The translations under genes and the position numbers were made by a program. The notes beneath the pieces were generated by a model. The model did no database searches and was not told the origin of the DNA. It saw nothing but the letters and a program-made list of their open reading frames with translations. Below, in pieces: positions 23,800-34,920 of a stretch of DNA of 64,000 nucleotides. The stretch lies in the NCBI RefSeq assembly GCF_016802725.1, contig NC_052676.1, positions 8,261,437 through 8,325,436 of the forward strand, written 5' to 3'. Numbering within the stretch: position 1 is the stretch's first letter; each line of letters opens with the position of its first letter. Source of the stretch: Solenopsis invicta. Lineage: Eukaryota; Arthropoda; Insecta; Hymenoptera; Formicidae.

Positions 23800-26700
23800 T
23801 TTGTAAATATCGTAGCAGGAAGTATAAAATTCAATGAAAAGTAAATTTAAATAAATAATTAATGAAATAATGAAATAATTTTTTATAATTACCTTATATT
23901 ATAACGATTTCAATATTTTGTATGCAATACAAATATTTAATAGGCAATGAAATTTAATTTTCAATTTCTACTTAAACGTAAATGTAAACGATATGTGTAA
24001 CCTTTTTTTAAGGTTACAATACAATCTAAATAATTTAATCGTGTAGTTTTCTTCTTAAATTTTTATCTCCGAAATAATGACTAATAGGAAATTAATTTAC
24101 AGGTTATAATGTTTTTTTTTTCAACAGATTTCTTATGTATCAACAAGAATAACTAAAGCTAGTATTTCATTGGTTCATTCATTTCATAAAGATTTGGCAA
24201 CAACGCTCTAGTATTCGTATGCGATTAGTTTTCCTACGTTAATTCGTATAGTGATCAAGAATTAACTTCACCAATCGCATGCGAAAACTTTCATGCGAAA
24301 TTATTCGTATACGAAAATAATCGTATGTGCTCAAGAATAGGGTCCCTGCTCGCGCGCTCGACCGAAGCAGCTGTCATCTAAGAAGCGTTTAGTAAACTAC
24401 AAGTTCTTATCGGTAAGTCATCTCTGACGGTAAAACGTTGATACAATCATTAGGGGAAAGTAGGGTTATTATACGCACTAGGTAATTGTACGTTTCGTGG
24501 TTTGGCACCTTCCCGATGAATAGAAATTATATCACGACGATATTTGTAGGCTGAAGGCATTTTTTAAATATATAACTATACGTTATATCATTTAAAAACG
24601 TAGTTAATTGAAAAAATAAGAAAAAGTAAAATCATGATTTTTCTTGCGATTTTGGCGTTCAGAAAATAAGGCAATAAGTCCGTATTTTTAATTTATTCAT
24701 TTAATTTTATTATACCTAACAAAAATACGTTTTTTTCTGCGTTCTTTGGGCTATTGTTTATTAAATTTAATTAAATAGTCATCAAATAATTGTTTTTTTA
24801 TCAAATCAAGTCCGCCGTCGACAATTTTACGCATCCATCTTGAAAGCACTTGAAAGGCGTAAGACCACGTGAGATCAACTATAGTGCCACTAGTACAGTG
24901 TAGTGCAGTGTAGTGTAGTTAAAAGAATGAGCTATTTTGATTTGCTAGTATGTATTTAACACCATATTTGCCGCCTACCTTGGCTAAGGTTGACTAAATA
25001 GTTAAAAAAAAAGTTATTCAAATGAACGTTCAATATCATTTACACAGATACAAAAATGATAAAAAAATTACATGTTGTATACATACAAAAAAAAAAAATT
25101 TGTTACAACAGTAATAATTGTTAATATTGCACTTGTAAATGTGTTTCATAAAATAAGTAGGTATTTAAATGTTTCAATACACAAGTATTATATACGTATA
25201 CATATTATATATTTTTCATACAGTTAATAACGTAACGGTAAATAATTTTTAAATATAAAAACTGCCTATATTCATTTAAGAAAATTCAATCCTGCAGCCA
25301 CTAATTGTAAGTCGATTTTGTTGATCGTAACATTTATGCGATTGTAAATATCGCAATTATGCGTAAATAAACTATATTAGTAAAATAAATTAGGCAAAAT
25401 AAAGTAACGGAAGGTTTGTTTTAGCGTTAAAATTTAAAGAAGGAAAAGATATATGCCTGCCTTTTGCTTTGTAGATTGTAACGAATTATTAGTTAATATT
25501 TGAAGGCAATATTAAAAAGATCAATAATGAATGTATAAAATTAACGACTAAATCACAAATGGGATTTCTGACGAGCTATTAAGATGTCAATGCTATTATA
25601 TCGATCGATTGGAGAGCAATTAATATTTTTCAAAGTTGCAACAATAAATTTTGCTTCGCAACAATCGCAATATCCGTGTTTCACATAAAAAGATAATTGT
25701 ATCCCATAAATTTATTATACGATAGATAAAAAAGAAATAAAAAAATTTTTATTCAACTTTTCAAATATAATGTAAGATAGGAAAATGAAATCGTATATCT
25801 TTATTACTTGATTGAAATATATTTTTAATACGTTTGATGCACACGCACGCACGCACACGCACGCATACGCACGCGCGCGCGCAGCATATCACTTGTTTCA
25901 ATTTCTAATATTTGTATTTAGAATTTGTTAGGATAATTTATCAATTAAATGAATCAATCAAAATTTGAAATAAAAAAAATAGAATTATGAATAAAAAAGA
26001 ATTGATTTGAGTATGACTCCGTTCGTTCATGTTTCATAGGCATAAACTTGGATCAAAATAAAAAATGTATCTTAAAAATTATATTAATAATTCTTTACGT
26101 ATATATTATTTTATTAAATATTAAGTGTATTGTAAGTTGGTGGACTTGTTTCTACAGGCTATAGTTAGAAATAATGCAATGTTACACTAATATGTAAATG
26201 ACATAAATTATAGTAAAAATAGAATGCAAAACATTTAATAAAAATAAACGTGTGTGTGAAATTCCTGAAATTTAATTTTTGATTTAAAAAATAAAAATAT
26301 TAAATGAGATAGCGTTGTAAAAACGTGATAATGCGTAGAGTAAAATCGATTTTCAGTGCTAGTATTTCTTGATATAGAGTGAAAGTCTGACGAAAATAAT
26401 AAGTAATAAAAGCAATAAAAGCAATACCAGTTATACAATTGCACATAACGGAACAACAAGTTTTTTTGCGAGGGAAAAAATTAATAAAAAATGTATTGCA
26501 GATTTGAATCATTTCTATTTTTCTTAAAATAAAAAGAATTTTACTTTAAAGCAAAGCAATAAGATTGAAGTTATACCAATTAAATTCTTTTAATAAATTA
26601 AGGATTAAATCAGTTGAAACTTAAAAAAAAGATTCATTAAGGTATTATTATTAACATAATTATATAATTTTATAAAATGATTTTGTAAATTTCTAATAAA

Positions 26701-27215
26701 AAGTCCCAAATCGATATTCGAATGATTTTTCGAGTCATAGCACTTGAAGTAGACGCACGTACCCCACGCGCAGGTAATCGAATCCGAAAGGTCAAACAGT
26801 ATAACCTTCTTTAAAATTTTTCCCGGATGTTTTCAGTAGAGCAGAGTTGTAATATTGATTGACTATTACTCTGGATAATCCGGTAAAAAATTTTTTGTAT
26901 ATAATTATACATAATTATGTATGTGTAATTATATATTATATTATATGTATGTGTAATTATATATTAAATATGTTCATATAATAATTATATATAATTATGC
27001 ATTGATATTTATATGTAATTATATATATACTTTTATACAACCATATATATTTGTATATATAATTATATACAAGGCGATTTATTGTAATTGATACAGTCAC
27101 TTTTCTCAGAAATTATTGATGGTAACAAAAAAGGTTGCAGACAAAAGTTTTATAACTTTAAGGAGGACATAAAATGGTGTTATTAATTTGATCATGAATA
27201 GTCATTTATAAAGAT
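23800..27215. other. Mostly gene-free region with low-complexity tracts
   Basis: I see no convincing gene. Landmarks: a possible first-exon-like GC patch with a good donor (TTATCG/GTAAGT) near 24350-24420; a block starting GGGGAAAGTAGGGTTATTAT at about 24452 that looks like a repeat; a CGCACA/CACGCA tract at 25841-25883; and an ATAATTATA-rich tract at 26880-27065 that begins CCGGTAAAAAATTTTTT. A similar start occurs at about 32140, so that tract may be a dispersed repeat. Confidence 0.45.
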
Positions 27216-27217
27216 CA

Positions 27218-27302
27218 CACGTGGAGGTTGTTTGATCGGATTTACACGCGCGCACAGGCACACACGCAAGAGGTGTAAATCCGATCGAGCAATCTCCACG
27301 TG
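27218..27302. repeat. Hairpin with CACGTGGAG arms
   Basis: Left arm CACGTGGAGGTTGTTTGATC and GGATTTACAC; right arm GTGTAAATCCGATCGAGCAA and TCTCCACGTG. Arms of about 30 bases with few mismatches enclose a CGCACA-rich loop. Confidence 0.75.
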
Positions 27303-27548
27303 CTACACATCTTCGGTAATGCTAATGCCGGTACTGCAACTTTCAACTTTCATAACTTCAATACTTCATAAAAAACAACTTCACTGAGAACAAGTTTCCC
27401 AAAGCGGACGTTTGCGACACCAAAAGAAAATCGAATTGAGCATTGAGCCATGGTGGAATAAAATAGCCTACAAGATGAAGAGGCACGTCTTTTCTATGAA
27501 GCAGTGGTGATCAAAAAATTAAATTACAAAACCGTTGATGCATAAATA

Positions 27549-28224
27549 GCCAACGTAAAAAAAGTTTTCCTTAAAGCGCCTGCGAGGGTCGAAATATTTA
27601 AATCAATTGCGCCTGATTTGAAATTGCCATCGCAACCGATATTGACGCGCTGGGGTACATGGAGGTCAATGTCAGGAGGCTGCCATGTATTATTCGGAAA
27701 ATTTAGAAAAAATTCATGCTGTTTTAAATAAGATTCCGTCCAGTGTTGATGAGTTTGTAAAGAAATCGAAAGAAATTTTGTTGTGCAATGATTTACAAGA
27801 TGATTTAAATACAATAAACCGAAATTATTCTTGCCTCGTTTCCGGAATAAGAAAACTAGGAACAGTCGGCCTCTCTCTCACAGATTCCGTGGCTATTATT
27901 AAAAAGGTGACATCAAGCATACATGAAATTCCCAATAAAGACAATAAACATTTAAAAATATCAAAGAAATTACAAAATGAACACAAGAATTCAGAATTTT
28001 CCACGATTTGCACGATTCAGCGTATGGAAGGAAAGGAAGATTGTAAAAATCTTGATCCGCAGTTGGATAAAATGGACGTAAAACTTTTTAGGTACGCGCC
28101 TATCACTTCATACGACGTAGAACGCAGCTTTTCCCAGTATAAAAATATTTTGAGCAAAAGACGAAAAAGCTTTACTTTTCACAATTTAAAAAAGTTTTTT
28201 ATTGTATGTTATTTTCTTAGATAA
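27549..28224 (+). pseudogene. hAT-family transposase, 3' fragment
   Basis: The frame begins ANVKKVFLKAPARVEIF, reaches LTRWGTW, shifts frame near 27670, and continues in the 179-codon frame 27685-28224. LTRWGTW is a hallmark of hAT transposases. The C-terminal region contains YAPITSYDVERSFSQYKNIL followed by SKRRKSFTFHNLKKF, the hAT dimerisation domain. The N-terminal BED finger and the first catalytic region are not visible, and a stop lies upstream at 27544-27546. No terminal repeats or 8-bp duplication were identified. It is a truncated, frame-shifted relic. Confidence 0.8.
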
Positions 28225-28229
28225 AACGA

Positions 28230-28855
28230 AAACAGACTTAAATAAAAATTAATTTTGATTTTGAAAGAAAAACAAAATGCCGGAGTTTCACGCTGTTTAG
28301 ATACCACGATCTTTCCCTGAGCGAGACGAAGTGAAGTGAGCTGTGAGGAACTCGCTACGGTCGACTCGAAATGGTACGTCGGCCGGTGGAAAATCCGGGC
28401 TCTAATGATTAGTAATAGAGATCGATGCAAAGAACTGCATGATATCAAGTAGTCAAACTTTAAAAGCGTTTGTCTCGTAATTATGTTTTTCAAAACGATA
28501 TATACAATTCCTTAGACTACAGTTGACGAATTAACTTGTAATTTGAAGCACACATTCAGGAAACAAGTAGTTTCCGTTTGATCGGCGATTTTTTTGATAA
28601 CACTTTTAGTTTGCAAAATGCAATAACATTTATAATGTCAAAAAATGTTTAAAATTCAAATATATAATACTCATATTTTTCTGAATTTTCAACAAAATCA
28701 GAAAAACGCCAATCAGACGAAAGATTGTTGTGTGTGCAATATTGTGTGTGCATTGTTCCGGCCGATTGATAGCCACCGGGTATAGCTCGTTAGGAGCGAC
28801 AGGGCGTCGTTAGTGACGCTAGTAGCGTTCAGGCTCCAGCGCGTAATGTGTATAT
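28230..28855. other. Gene-free stretch beside the hAT relic
   Basis: Contains two GC-richer patches (about 28290-28410 and 28740-28850) which may be remains of the hAT element or of its target. There is no coding signal. Confidence 0.4.
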
Positions 28856-28858
28856 ATA

Positions 28859-30178
28859 CGAGGTGTGTTCAAAAAGTATCGCGAATTTTGTGTTTTTTCA
28901 AAAATTATTTATTTATTCATGAATATCTATTTTGTCCCCTTCAAAGTAATCCCCATGAGATATTATACACTTGTGCCAACGGTTTTTCCAATCTTCGAAG
29001 CACTTCAAAAAATCATTTTTTTTTATCTTGTTCAGCTCCTCCTTCGATGCCGTCTTTATCTCGTCAAGCGTAGCGTAACGTCGTCCTTTCATGGGCCTCT
29101 TCAGTTTAGGGAACAAGAAAAAGTCACAGGGGGCCAGATCTGGGGAATACGGTGGCTGCGGCATCATTAGTGTGTTGTTTTTGGCCAAAAAGTCGCGCAC
29201 AAGCAACGATGTGTGAGCAGGGGCGTTATCGTGGTGCAAAAGCCAATTTTTGTTCTTCCACAAATCCGGGCGTTTCTGGCGGATTGCTTCGCGCAAATTG
29301 CGCATAACTTGCAGGTAATATTCCTTATTGACCGTTCTACCCTGTGGCAAGAACTCATGATGCACCACGCCCCTGCAATCGAAGAAAACTGTCAGCAAAA
29401 CTTTCACATTCGACCGAACTTGGCGCGCTTTTTTCGGTCTTGGTTCGTGCGGCAGCTTCCATTGAGATGACTGAGCTTTGGTTTCCACGTCATAACCATA
29501 AACCCACGATTCGTCACCAGTTATGACTCTCTGGAGCAAATTTGGGTCGTCGCGGACAGAGTCCAACATCTCATTAGCAATGTTCATGCGATGCTGTTTT
29601 TGGTCGCAATTGAGCAATTTTGGTACGAATTTCGCGGCGACCCGTCTCATGCCCAAATCATTGATAAAAATCGAATGGCACGAGCCAATCGATATGTTTA
29701 GGTCCTCAGCAACTTCTCTAACGGTGATTCGACGATTGGCCAATACCATTTTCTCCACTTCATTAATTTTTTCGTCTGTGTTGAAGTGCTCGGGCGTCCG
29801 GCACGCTCTTCGTCGTTCACATCTTCTCGGCCTTCTGAGAACATTTTGTACCACCGATAAACGTTGCTTCGGTCCAAGGTAGTTTCTCCGTATGCCACAG
29901 TCAACATTCGGAATGCATCCGCGCACTTAATTTCGTTTTTCACACAAAATTTGATACAGGTTCTTTGATCCATTTTTTTGAATAGGTAAAAATCGAAGAC
30001 GATCCAAAACACGTGCAAGCAAAGCAGCTGTCAACAATTAAGTGAACATTCAAAATGGCCGAGCTTGTCGGCATAAGTGAGAGACATGAGTACCAACATA
30101 ACGCCACAAAAAGATCGAAATTCGAATATACGTAACCCGCGAAAATTCAAAATTCGCGATACTTTTTGAACACACCTC

Positions 30179-30179
<1 letters not shown>
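28859..30179 (-). mobile_element. Mariner transposon, 1321 bp, nearly intact
   Basis: The terminal inverted repeats start CGAGGTGTGTTCAAAAAGTA and continue TCGCGAATTTT. The right end is the exact complement over the visible repeat. A TA dinucleotide lies on each side (28857-28858 and 30180-30181), the mariner target duplication. The single gene runs on the minus strand. Outer repeat bases are shared with the mariner at 43074, but the inner ones differ (ATCGCG against AACGGG), so they are two subfamilies. Confidence 0.97.
28913..29973 (-). pseudogene. Mariner transposase with one frameshift
   Basis: Starts MDQRTCIKFCVKNEIKCADA, with a helix-turn-helix segment (TLDRSNVYRWYKMF) and ERAGRPSTS. 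The frame then shifts by one near 29770-29785, beside a run of six A's on the coding strand. The second frame holds the linker and catalytic domain: ITGDESWVYGYD, HHDNAPAHTS and YSPDLAPCDFFLF. The spacing between the Asp of HDNAP and the Asp of APCD is 34 residues, the DD34D signature of mariner. All three catalytic Asp are present. Apart from the frameshift I see no stop, so either a recent inactivating indel or an assembly error is possible. The frame ends with a TAA/TGA-type stop inside the inverted repeat margin. Confidence 0.93.

Positions 30180-30243
<64 letters not shown>
30180..30243. repeat. (TA)n microsatellite
   Basis: About 60 bases of pure TA directly next to the right end of the mariner. 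The element inserted at a TA within, or at the edge of, the run. Confidence 0.97.
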
Positions 30244-30247
<4 letters not shown>

Positions 30248-30271
30248 GTATCACAGGTATCTATAATTTTT

Positions 30272-31368
30272 CATATGGCAGCGAATTGTACGTTTTACCC
30301 AGGAAATCAAAATTTCTACAATAATAAACATTAACGCACCGCTACCATTTTAAAACTGGCAAAACATATGACAAATTTAAAGGTAACTCTTTTATCTGAT
30401 AAATGTATTCTATTAATAATTGTTGACAAACATTTTATTTCTATTTGTTTTAAGAAAAAATTTAAATTAAACGTTTATTTTGCAGGCACTTATTCACGTA
30501 TCAACTATATATGCAAATTGTCATGTAAATCGTATTGAAGAACGATTGTACTCATGCTCTATTAACAGAAACTTTAATATGCTCACAAACAGCTTATCCG
30601 AAGATGTAATTAAGAAGAAAATATCCAGGTATGTAATCTGCAATATAATAAATTATTAAATAGATATATTATGTATAAATTAAATTATCGTTTGGATAGA
30701 ATTACTTCACAACGGCTAAATACATATACATTCACAAAAGCAAGTGCGGAAGGGCTTCTCAGAGACAAAAGTGAAGATTTACCAGTTGGAATGTTTCGAC
30801 CTGCAATAGGTAATAAAATAAATAATTCTAAAAACTGTCAGATTTTTTGAGAGTTTATTAAATTACATTCATATACTATAATTATTTTTAACTCTTTTGC
30901 ATTATTGTCTATTACGGAATTCTAAAATTTCAAAATCTAATAATAATAAGCAATTGCATGTATGTATGCATAAGTGCAACAGCTTTAGTTATTTTATGTA
31001 TCCAATAAAATCTGAAATTAAAAATTTTATCCATAAACGCAATTTAAACAAAGGAAATGAATTGAATATCATAAAAAATCATTTGTTACCTTCTATATTT
31101 AATACGACTGATTTCTAGAGTATTCTGATCCTCGTTGAGTAGAAAGAAGCGTACACCCAATACGCTTCTTTCTAGTCAATGAGGATGAGAGTACTCTAGT
31201 GATCGATAACATATTTTGTCCAATTGAATTCTATCATGTCAAATTTAAATAATTGTTGATCCTTCTTATTGAAATAGTCCCACATAGCATGAACATTATT
31301 GGTGGAATAGCACTATTCTTTAGTACAAAAGAGTTTGATTGCTTCGGAAACTTTGAATACTATAATAC
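30272..31368 (+). pseudogene. Fatty acyl-CoA reductase, broken gene fragment
   Basis: Four exon-like pieces with good splice sites: 30272-30382, 30486-30628, 30700-30809 and probably 31278-31368. The second reads ALIHVSTIYANCHVNRIEER. The third reads NTYTFTKASAEGLL then LPVGMFRPAI. Together these are the active-site Ser/Tyr-x-x-x-Lys region of the NAD(P)-binding domain of insect acyl-CoA reductases (HVSTAYAN and YTFTKAxAE patterns). The first piece, TATILKLAKHMTNLK preceded by EIKISTIININ, needs at least two frame corrections, so the gene is dead. The fourth piece (IVPHSMNIIGG) may match the VPVDxVxN segment, which would mean that an exon between is lost. The exon with the GxTGFxG nucleotide motif is absent upstream, where the mariner lies. 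Family role: reduces acyl-CoA to fatty alcohol at the ER or peroxisome, for waxes and pheromones. Confidence 0.75.
31115..31199. repeat. 85-bp hairpin
   Basis: Arms CTAGAGTATTCTGATCCTCG and GTAGAAAGAAGCGTA pair with TACGCTTCTTTCTAGTCAAT and GATGAGAGTACTCTAG. About 39-base arms with a few mismatches and an eight-base loop. Probably a minimal foldback MITE; it could fold as an RNA hairpin if transcribed. Confidence 0.75.
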
Positions 31369-31749
31369 GGTAATATAAAATAATTGTAGTGTATTTATTC
31401 TTTATACGATTTTTTGCTAATTTTTTGCTGAGTTTAATTAAAAACTGATAGCCAGATTTAAACTAAGAAACATTTCTAAATATTAATTTAAACATATGGA
31501 GCAATTAAAAACATTTACATGGATGCAATGAAATTTTTGAAAAAAAAAATGTTATTTTAGATTGTATTGAATGCATCCCGCACGGCACTATTCATTGCAA
31601 ATACAGGTTAAATGCGTATCTGTATTGCATTTACATTGAGTTTTATTTTATGTTAAATATAAGATATTAAATATATAATTTATGCCTTGGATTCAAAATG
31701 TCTGCACCAAAATATGTATATATAATTTACATAGCAGATATATAATATA

Positions 31750-31897
31750 CAGGGTGATTCTTAATTGTTGTACCCACTTTTTATTATAGGAGCATAATTT
31801 ATCGACGGATATGTATTCCTAACATATTGTTATATTAGAAATTACAAATGCGTGCTTCTATGGTAAAAAGTGGGTACAACCATTAAGAATCACCCTG
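31750..31897. mobile_element. 148-bp MITE with CAGGGTG ends and TA duplication
   Basis: Inverted ends CAGGGTGATTCTTAATTGTT then GTACCCACTTTTTA, and their complement at the right. TA flanks both sides (31748-31749 and 31898-31899). No coding capacity. The size, ends and TA duplication point to a Tc1/mariner-type MITE. Confidence 0.9.
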
Positions 31898-32092
31898 TAT
31901 GTATATATTCATAAAATTGTGAAAGTATCAAACACCTAACTGATACATATTTAACAAAATATCATAGATAGCGTGTATTACGACCTATACATTAATCTAA
32001 AAATTATAAATAGCAGATTACATCAGTTCAGTTACATTTAAGTTGATCAAATCTGTTGTACGTAAAGAACATATCCAAAATAAAATTATATA

Positions 32093-32111
32093 CAGGGTGT
32101 TTCACACCCTG
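32093..32111. repeat. Minimal CAGGGTG palindrome
   Basis: CAGGGTG and CACCCTG separated by five bases, flanked by TA on both sides. It looks like a MITE of the same type reduced to its two ends, or the target of an abortive excision. Confidence 0.6.
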
Positions 32112-32113
32112 TA

Positions 32114-33640
32114 TATAGAATACATATATATTATAAAAACCCGGGAAAAAATTTTTTAGATATAATCATATATAATTAAATAAAATTGTATATAAATATA
32201 CAAAATTATACTCAAATTGTGATATAATTACATATAATTTTATATGATTCCTATATACAATGTATAATGCAAATTAAATTGTATATCATAATGTGTAAGT
32301 CTTTCTTATATATGAATATATATAAGTATATGTATCAATTTATATATAATCTTGCATGATTATACATGGTTTTATATGAGCTGTGATTGTTGATACAATG
32401 AATTTATATAATTATGTATAAAAGTATTTATTTATACACATTATATATTGAATTAAATATAAAAAGTTAAAATAACTTTTTTTTATTAATATTTATATTT
32501 AACGTTAATTTTTAAAAAATTTTAATTGAGAATATTAGTCTTAAAATAAAAACTAATCAAAATAACTGTAAAATTACAATGTTTAAATTTTATATTTTGC
32601 ATTAATTATGTGATATTAATGATTTTATTTTTTTATATTAAGTATAATGTACAAGAAATCTTGCATCTATTTTCTATTTGTTCACTAATGTTCAGAATGT
32701 AAATACATATGTATACATCGATGGCAGGATAAATATAAATAAAGCTTAATTTAAGTATAATTAACAAGATAATATGCTTTATTTGACACCTTAAAAATTT
32801 TTTATTTTATTTTACAAAAATGACATAAGATATAGTAAATAATAGTAAACGTAAAATGAAATATTTTTAACGGATGTTTATTTTCACATTATGTATCCAA
32901 GTACATAATCTATATTATGTCCACTATACATACATATGACAACATATGTATAATGGACTATAAATGATGACAACATAATATATTATACATACTTAATAAT
33001 GTTACTTACATTTACACTTAATAATTTATCTCCTAGCAAACAAGATAACGTCAAATGATGTCTACATAACATTTGTATAATACCAAATCATTAAAATGTT
33101 ACCTTGTTTACTGGGTATATAATTGTATACCTAATATATTATTACATTATCAGTTTTTCAAGGATTTTAGCCTGATTGATACACAAAACAGAAAATGAAC
33201 AAGATTAATTGCAAACAAACGCAGGTAACATTATAATTTTGATTATACATATCGTATTATATTAAAATATGTTTTATATCTCATTTGCCAGGATCACAAA
33301 ATATTTAGTTAGAAAGGAAATTGGACGTACGAATTCATATTTTAAATACTGTACAATACAAGTCATTTGATTGATTAAATTTCAAGCCTATCTCAATCTG
33401 TAGTTTGATACGGGCTTTAGAGATTTATAGATATATGAAGATTTATATATTTAGAACTCCAACATTCATAATTATATATAATTACGTAGTTATAAACTTT
33501 GTCATTGTTTATTTCTGTCTAAAAAAATTATTTTTTAGATTCTGTTCAAATCTTTTAAAGAAAGATATAAAATAAAATACGTTTTTATATCATCAAAGAA
33601 AGTATTTTTTAATGTTTTTTGTAATACATATGTAATCATT
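32114..33640. other. AT-rich repeat-like tract
   Basis: From about 32140 (CCCGGGAAAAAATTTTTT) to 32460 the sequence is built of TATAATTATA-type words and resembles 26880-27065. At 33035-33117 short inverted ends (TAGCAAACAAGATAAC and GTTACCTTGTTTACTGGG) suggest another small MITE. No gene is visible. Confidence 0.45.
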
Positions 33641-33642
33641 CA

Positions 33643-33996
33643 CTAAAAAACTTTCATCATTGATGTGATTTTATTCACTTGTAACAAGACAGAAGATCCT
33701 TCTTCTGCAATAGGTAATAAGATGTGTTCAATTTTTATTCGCATTTCTCGATGAAACATAATCCTAGAGTAATCTATTTTAAATAATTCAAGCACAAAAC
33801 AAATGCCTTGTTCACATATTAAAAAATATTTTATCGACCCAAAAAGAACAGAATTTTCTTTGACTCTACAACATATACAATAATTTATGGTTTTTGTAGT
33901 TTTATAGAGCAAAGGCGTGTATATTTGGCCTTTAATTTTAGCTCGGGCAAAGATTTTTACATCTGTTTCTAAGATGTCTAGAGACCCTAGTAGCAT
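33643..33996 (-). CDS. Unrecognised 117-codon frame, possible exon
   Basis: A long frame for this AT-rich DNA with balanced composition: SLDILETDVKIFARAKIKGQ, then YTPLLYKTTKTINYCICCRV, a SVLFGSIKYFLICEQ block, and HREMRIKIEHILLP near the end. It has four Cys and alternating hydrophobic residues, and no predicted signal peptide. A splice acceptor-like TCTTAG lies just before ETDVKIF, so the real coding start may be there and the frame the last exon of a gene or of a transposon-borne gene. I do not recognise the family. Confidence 0.35.
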   Translation of the reverse strand: MLLGSLDILETDVKIFARAKIKGQIYTPLLYKTTKTINYCICCRVKENSVLFGSIKYFLICEQGICFVLELFKIDYSRIMFHREMRIKIEHILLPIAEEGSSVLLQVNKITSMMKVF

Positions 33997-34359
33997 TTTC
34001 TGCAGGACAGAATCTGCGTGCAGTTAATTGCAGTAGAATTGAATCAGATATGCAGAAGATTATTCCCAATACAGCCATGCTGGCAGATTGCTAGCACACT
34101 GCTTCAATATTCGTGCACTTATATATGAACTGTTTGCAGAAACTTGGTACAAATATTGAGCTATCTTGAAGCAGATTCTTCCCGCAACTGCAGTCTGTAA
34201 ACAGTCTAGCAAAATTCTTCAACTATTAGAGTGACATAAGATTTTGTCAACAGAAGTAGTGTATAGATATTTTACAAATCTTGTACAAATATGATCTGCA
34301 GATTTCTGCAAGTTTCTTACAACGGAAATGACACGCAGATCTTATGCAGATAGCTTGTA

Positions 34360-34561
34360 CAGGGTGTTGCGTTCACATACATGTCGGTCTAACTGGTTGC
34401 CTATTCATACAGGCGCGCATGGTGGTACACAACTGCGTACGCTTTGTCACGTCGGCAATATCTTACCGACATGTCGAAGCGTACGCAGTTGTGTACCACC
34501 ATGCGCGCCTGTACGAATAGGCAACCAGTTAGACCGACATGTATGTGAACGCAACACCCTG
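34360..34561. mobile_element. 202-bp near-perfect palindromic MITE
   Basis: Begins CAGGGTGTTGCGTTCACATA and ends with its complement, with TA on both sides (34358-34359 and 34562-34563). The two arms of about 85 bases differ at about one position. The loop is about 30 bases. It is GC-richer than its surroundings. It lies about 150 bp beyond the likely poly(A) signal of the fatty acid synthase gene. A recent insertion, given the near identity of the arms. Confidence 0.93.
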
Positions 34562-34709
34562 TATCAGTGTACAGATTCTGCTTAGAATTTGAAGATTAGG
34601 TTAGAAGAGGAGAAAAAGGGATGATGCAAGAGAAGTTTTTAAAATTATAACTTTTATAAAATATAATTATTTAAAGCAAAGAGAATTACAAATATTATAG
34701 ATATTGTAT

Positions 34710-34715
34710 TTTATT
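34710..34715 (-). promoter_or_regulatory. Poly(A) signal AATAAA of the FAS gene
   Basis: AATAAA on the minus strand about 98 bases after the FAS stop codon. It is the first canonical signal downstream, so it is the likely 3'-end signal. Confidence 0.6.
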
Positions 34716-34812
34716 TCAAACTATACTATATTTTTTATACTTTTACATTTATACATACATTTCAAAATGCAATATGTATATGTAAATATATGAAATGTTA
34801 CATGAAAATATA

Positions 34813-34920
34813 TCATTCCTCCACCAATTCTTCATTAATAGCTGATATGATTTTTTTGTTGGTCATTATTGAGACGTGTGTACCTTCCACGTAATGAATT
34901 TGCACTTTGCCTTCGGTAAC
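34813..34920 (-). CDS. FAS exon P: last exon with thioesterase histidine
   Basis: Acceptor TTTTAG before GTTACCGAAG; 35 codons and TGA. QIHYVEGTHVSIM contains the catalytic histidine. It is separated from exon O by 3.4 kb of intron filled by a Penelope-like element and a foldback element. Confidence 0.95.
   Translation of the reverse strand, partial: VTEGKVQIHYVEGTHVSIMTNKKIISAINEELVEE

Noticed and set aside
25841..25883. CRISPR-like or telomere-like array
   Set aside because: It is a simple CACGCA microsatellite; no spacers and no telomeric unit.
29213..29882. Plus-strand frames across the mariner
   Set aside because: They are antisense shadows of the transposase on the minus strand.
34328..34585. 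85-codon frame with repeated Cys-Arg words
   Set aside because: It simply reads through both arms of the palindromic MITE at 34360-34561.
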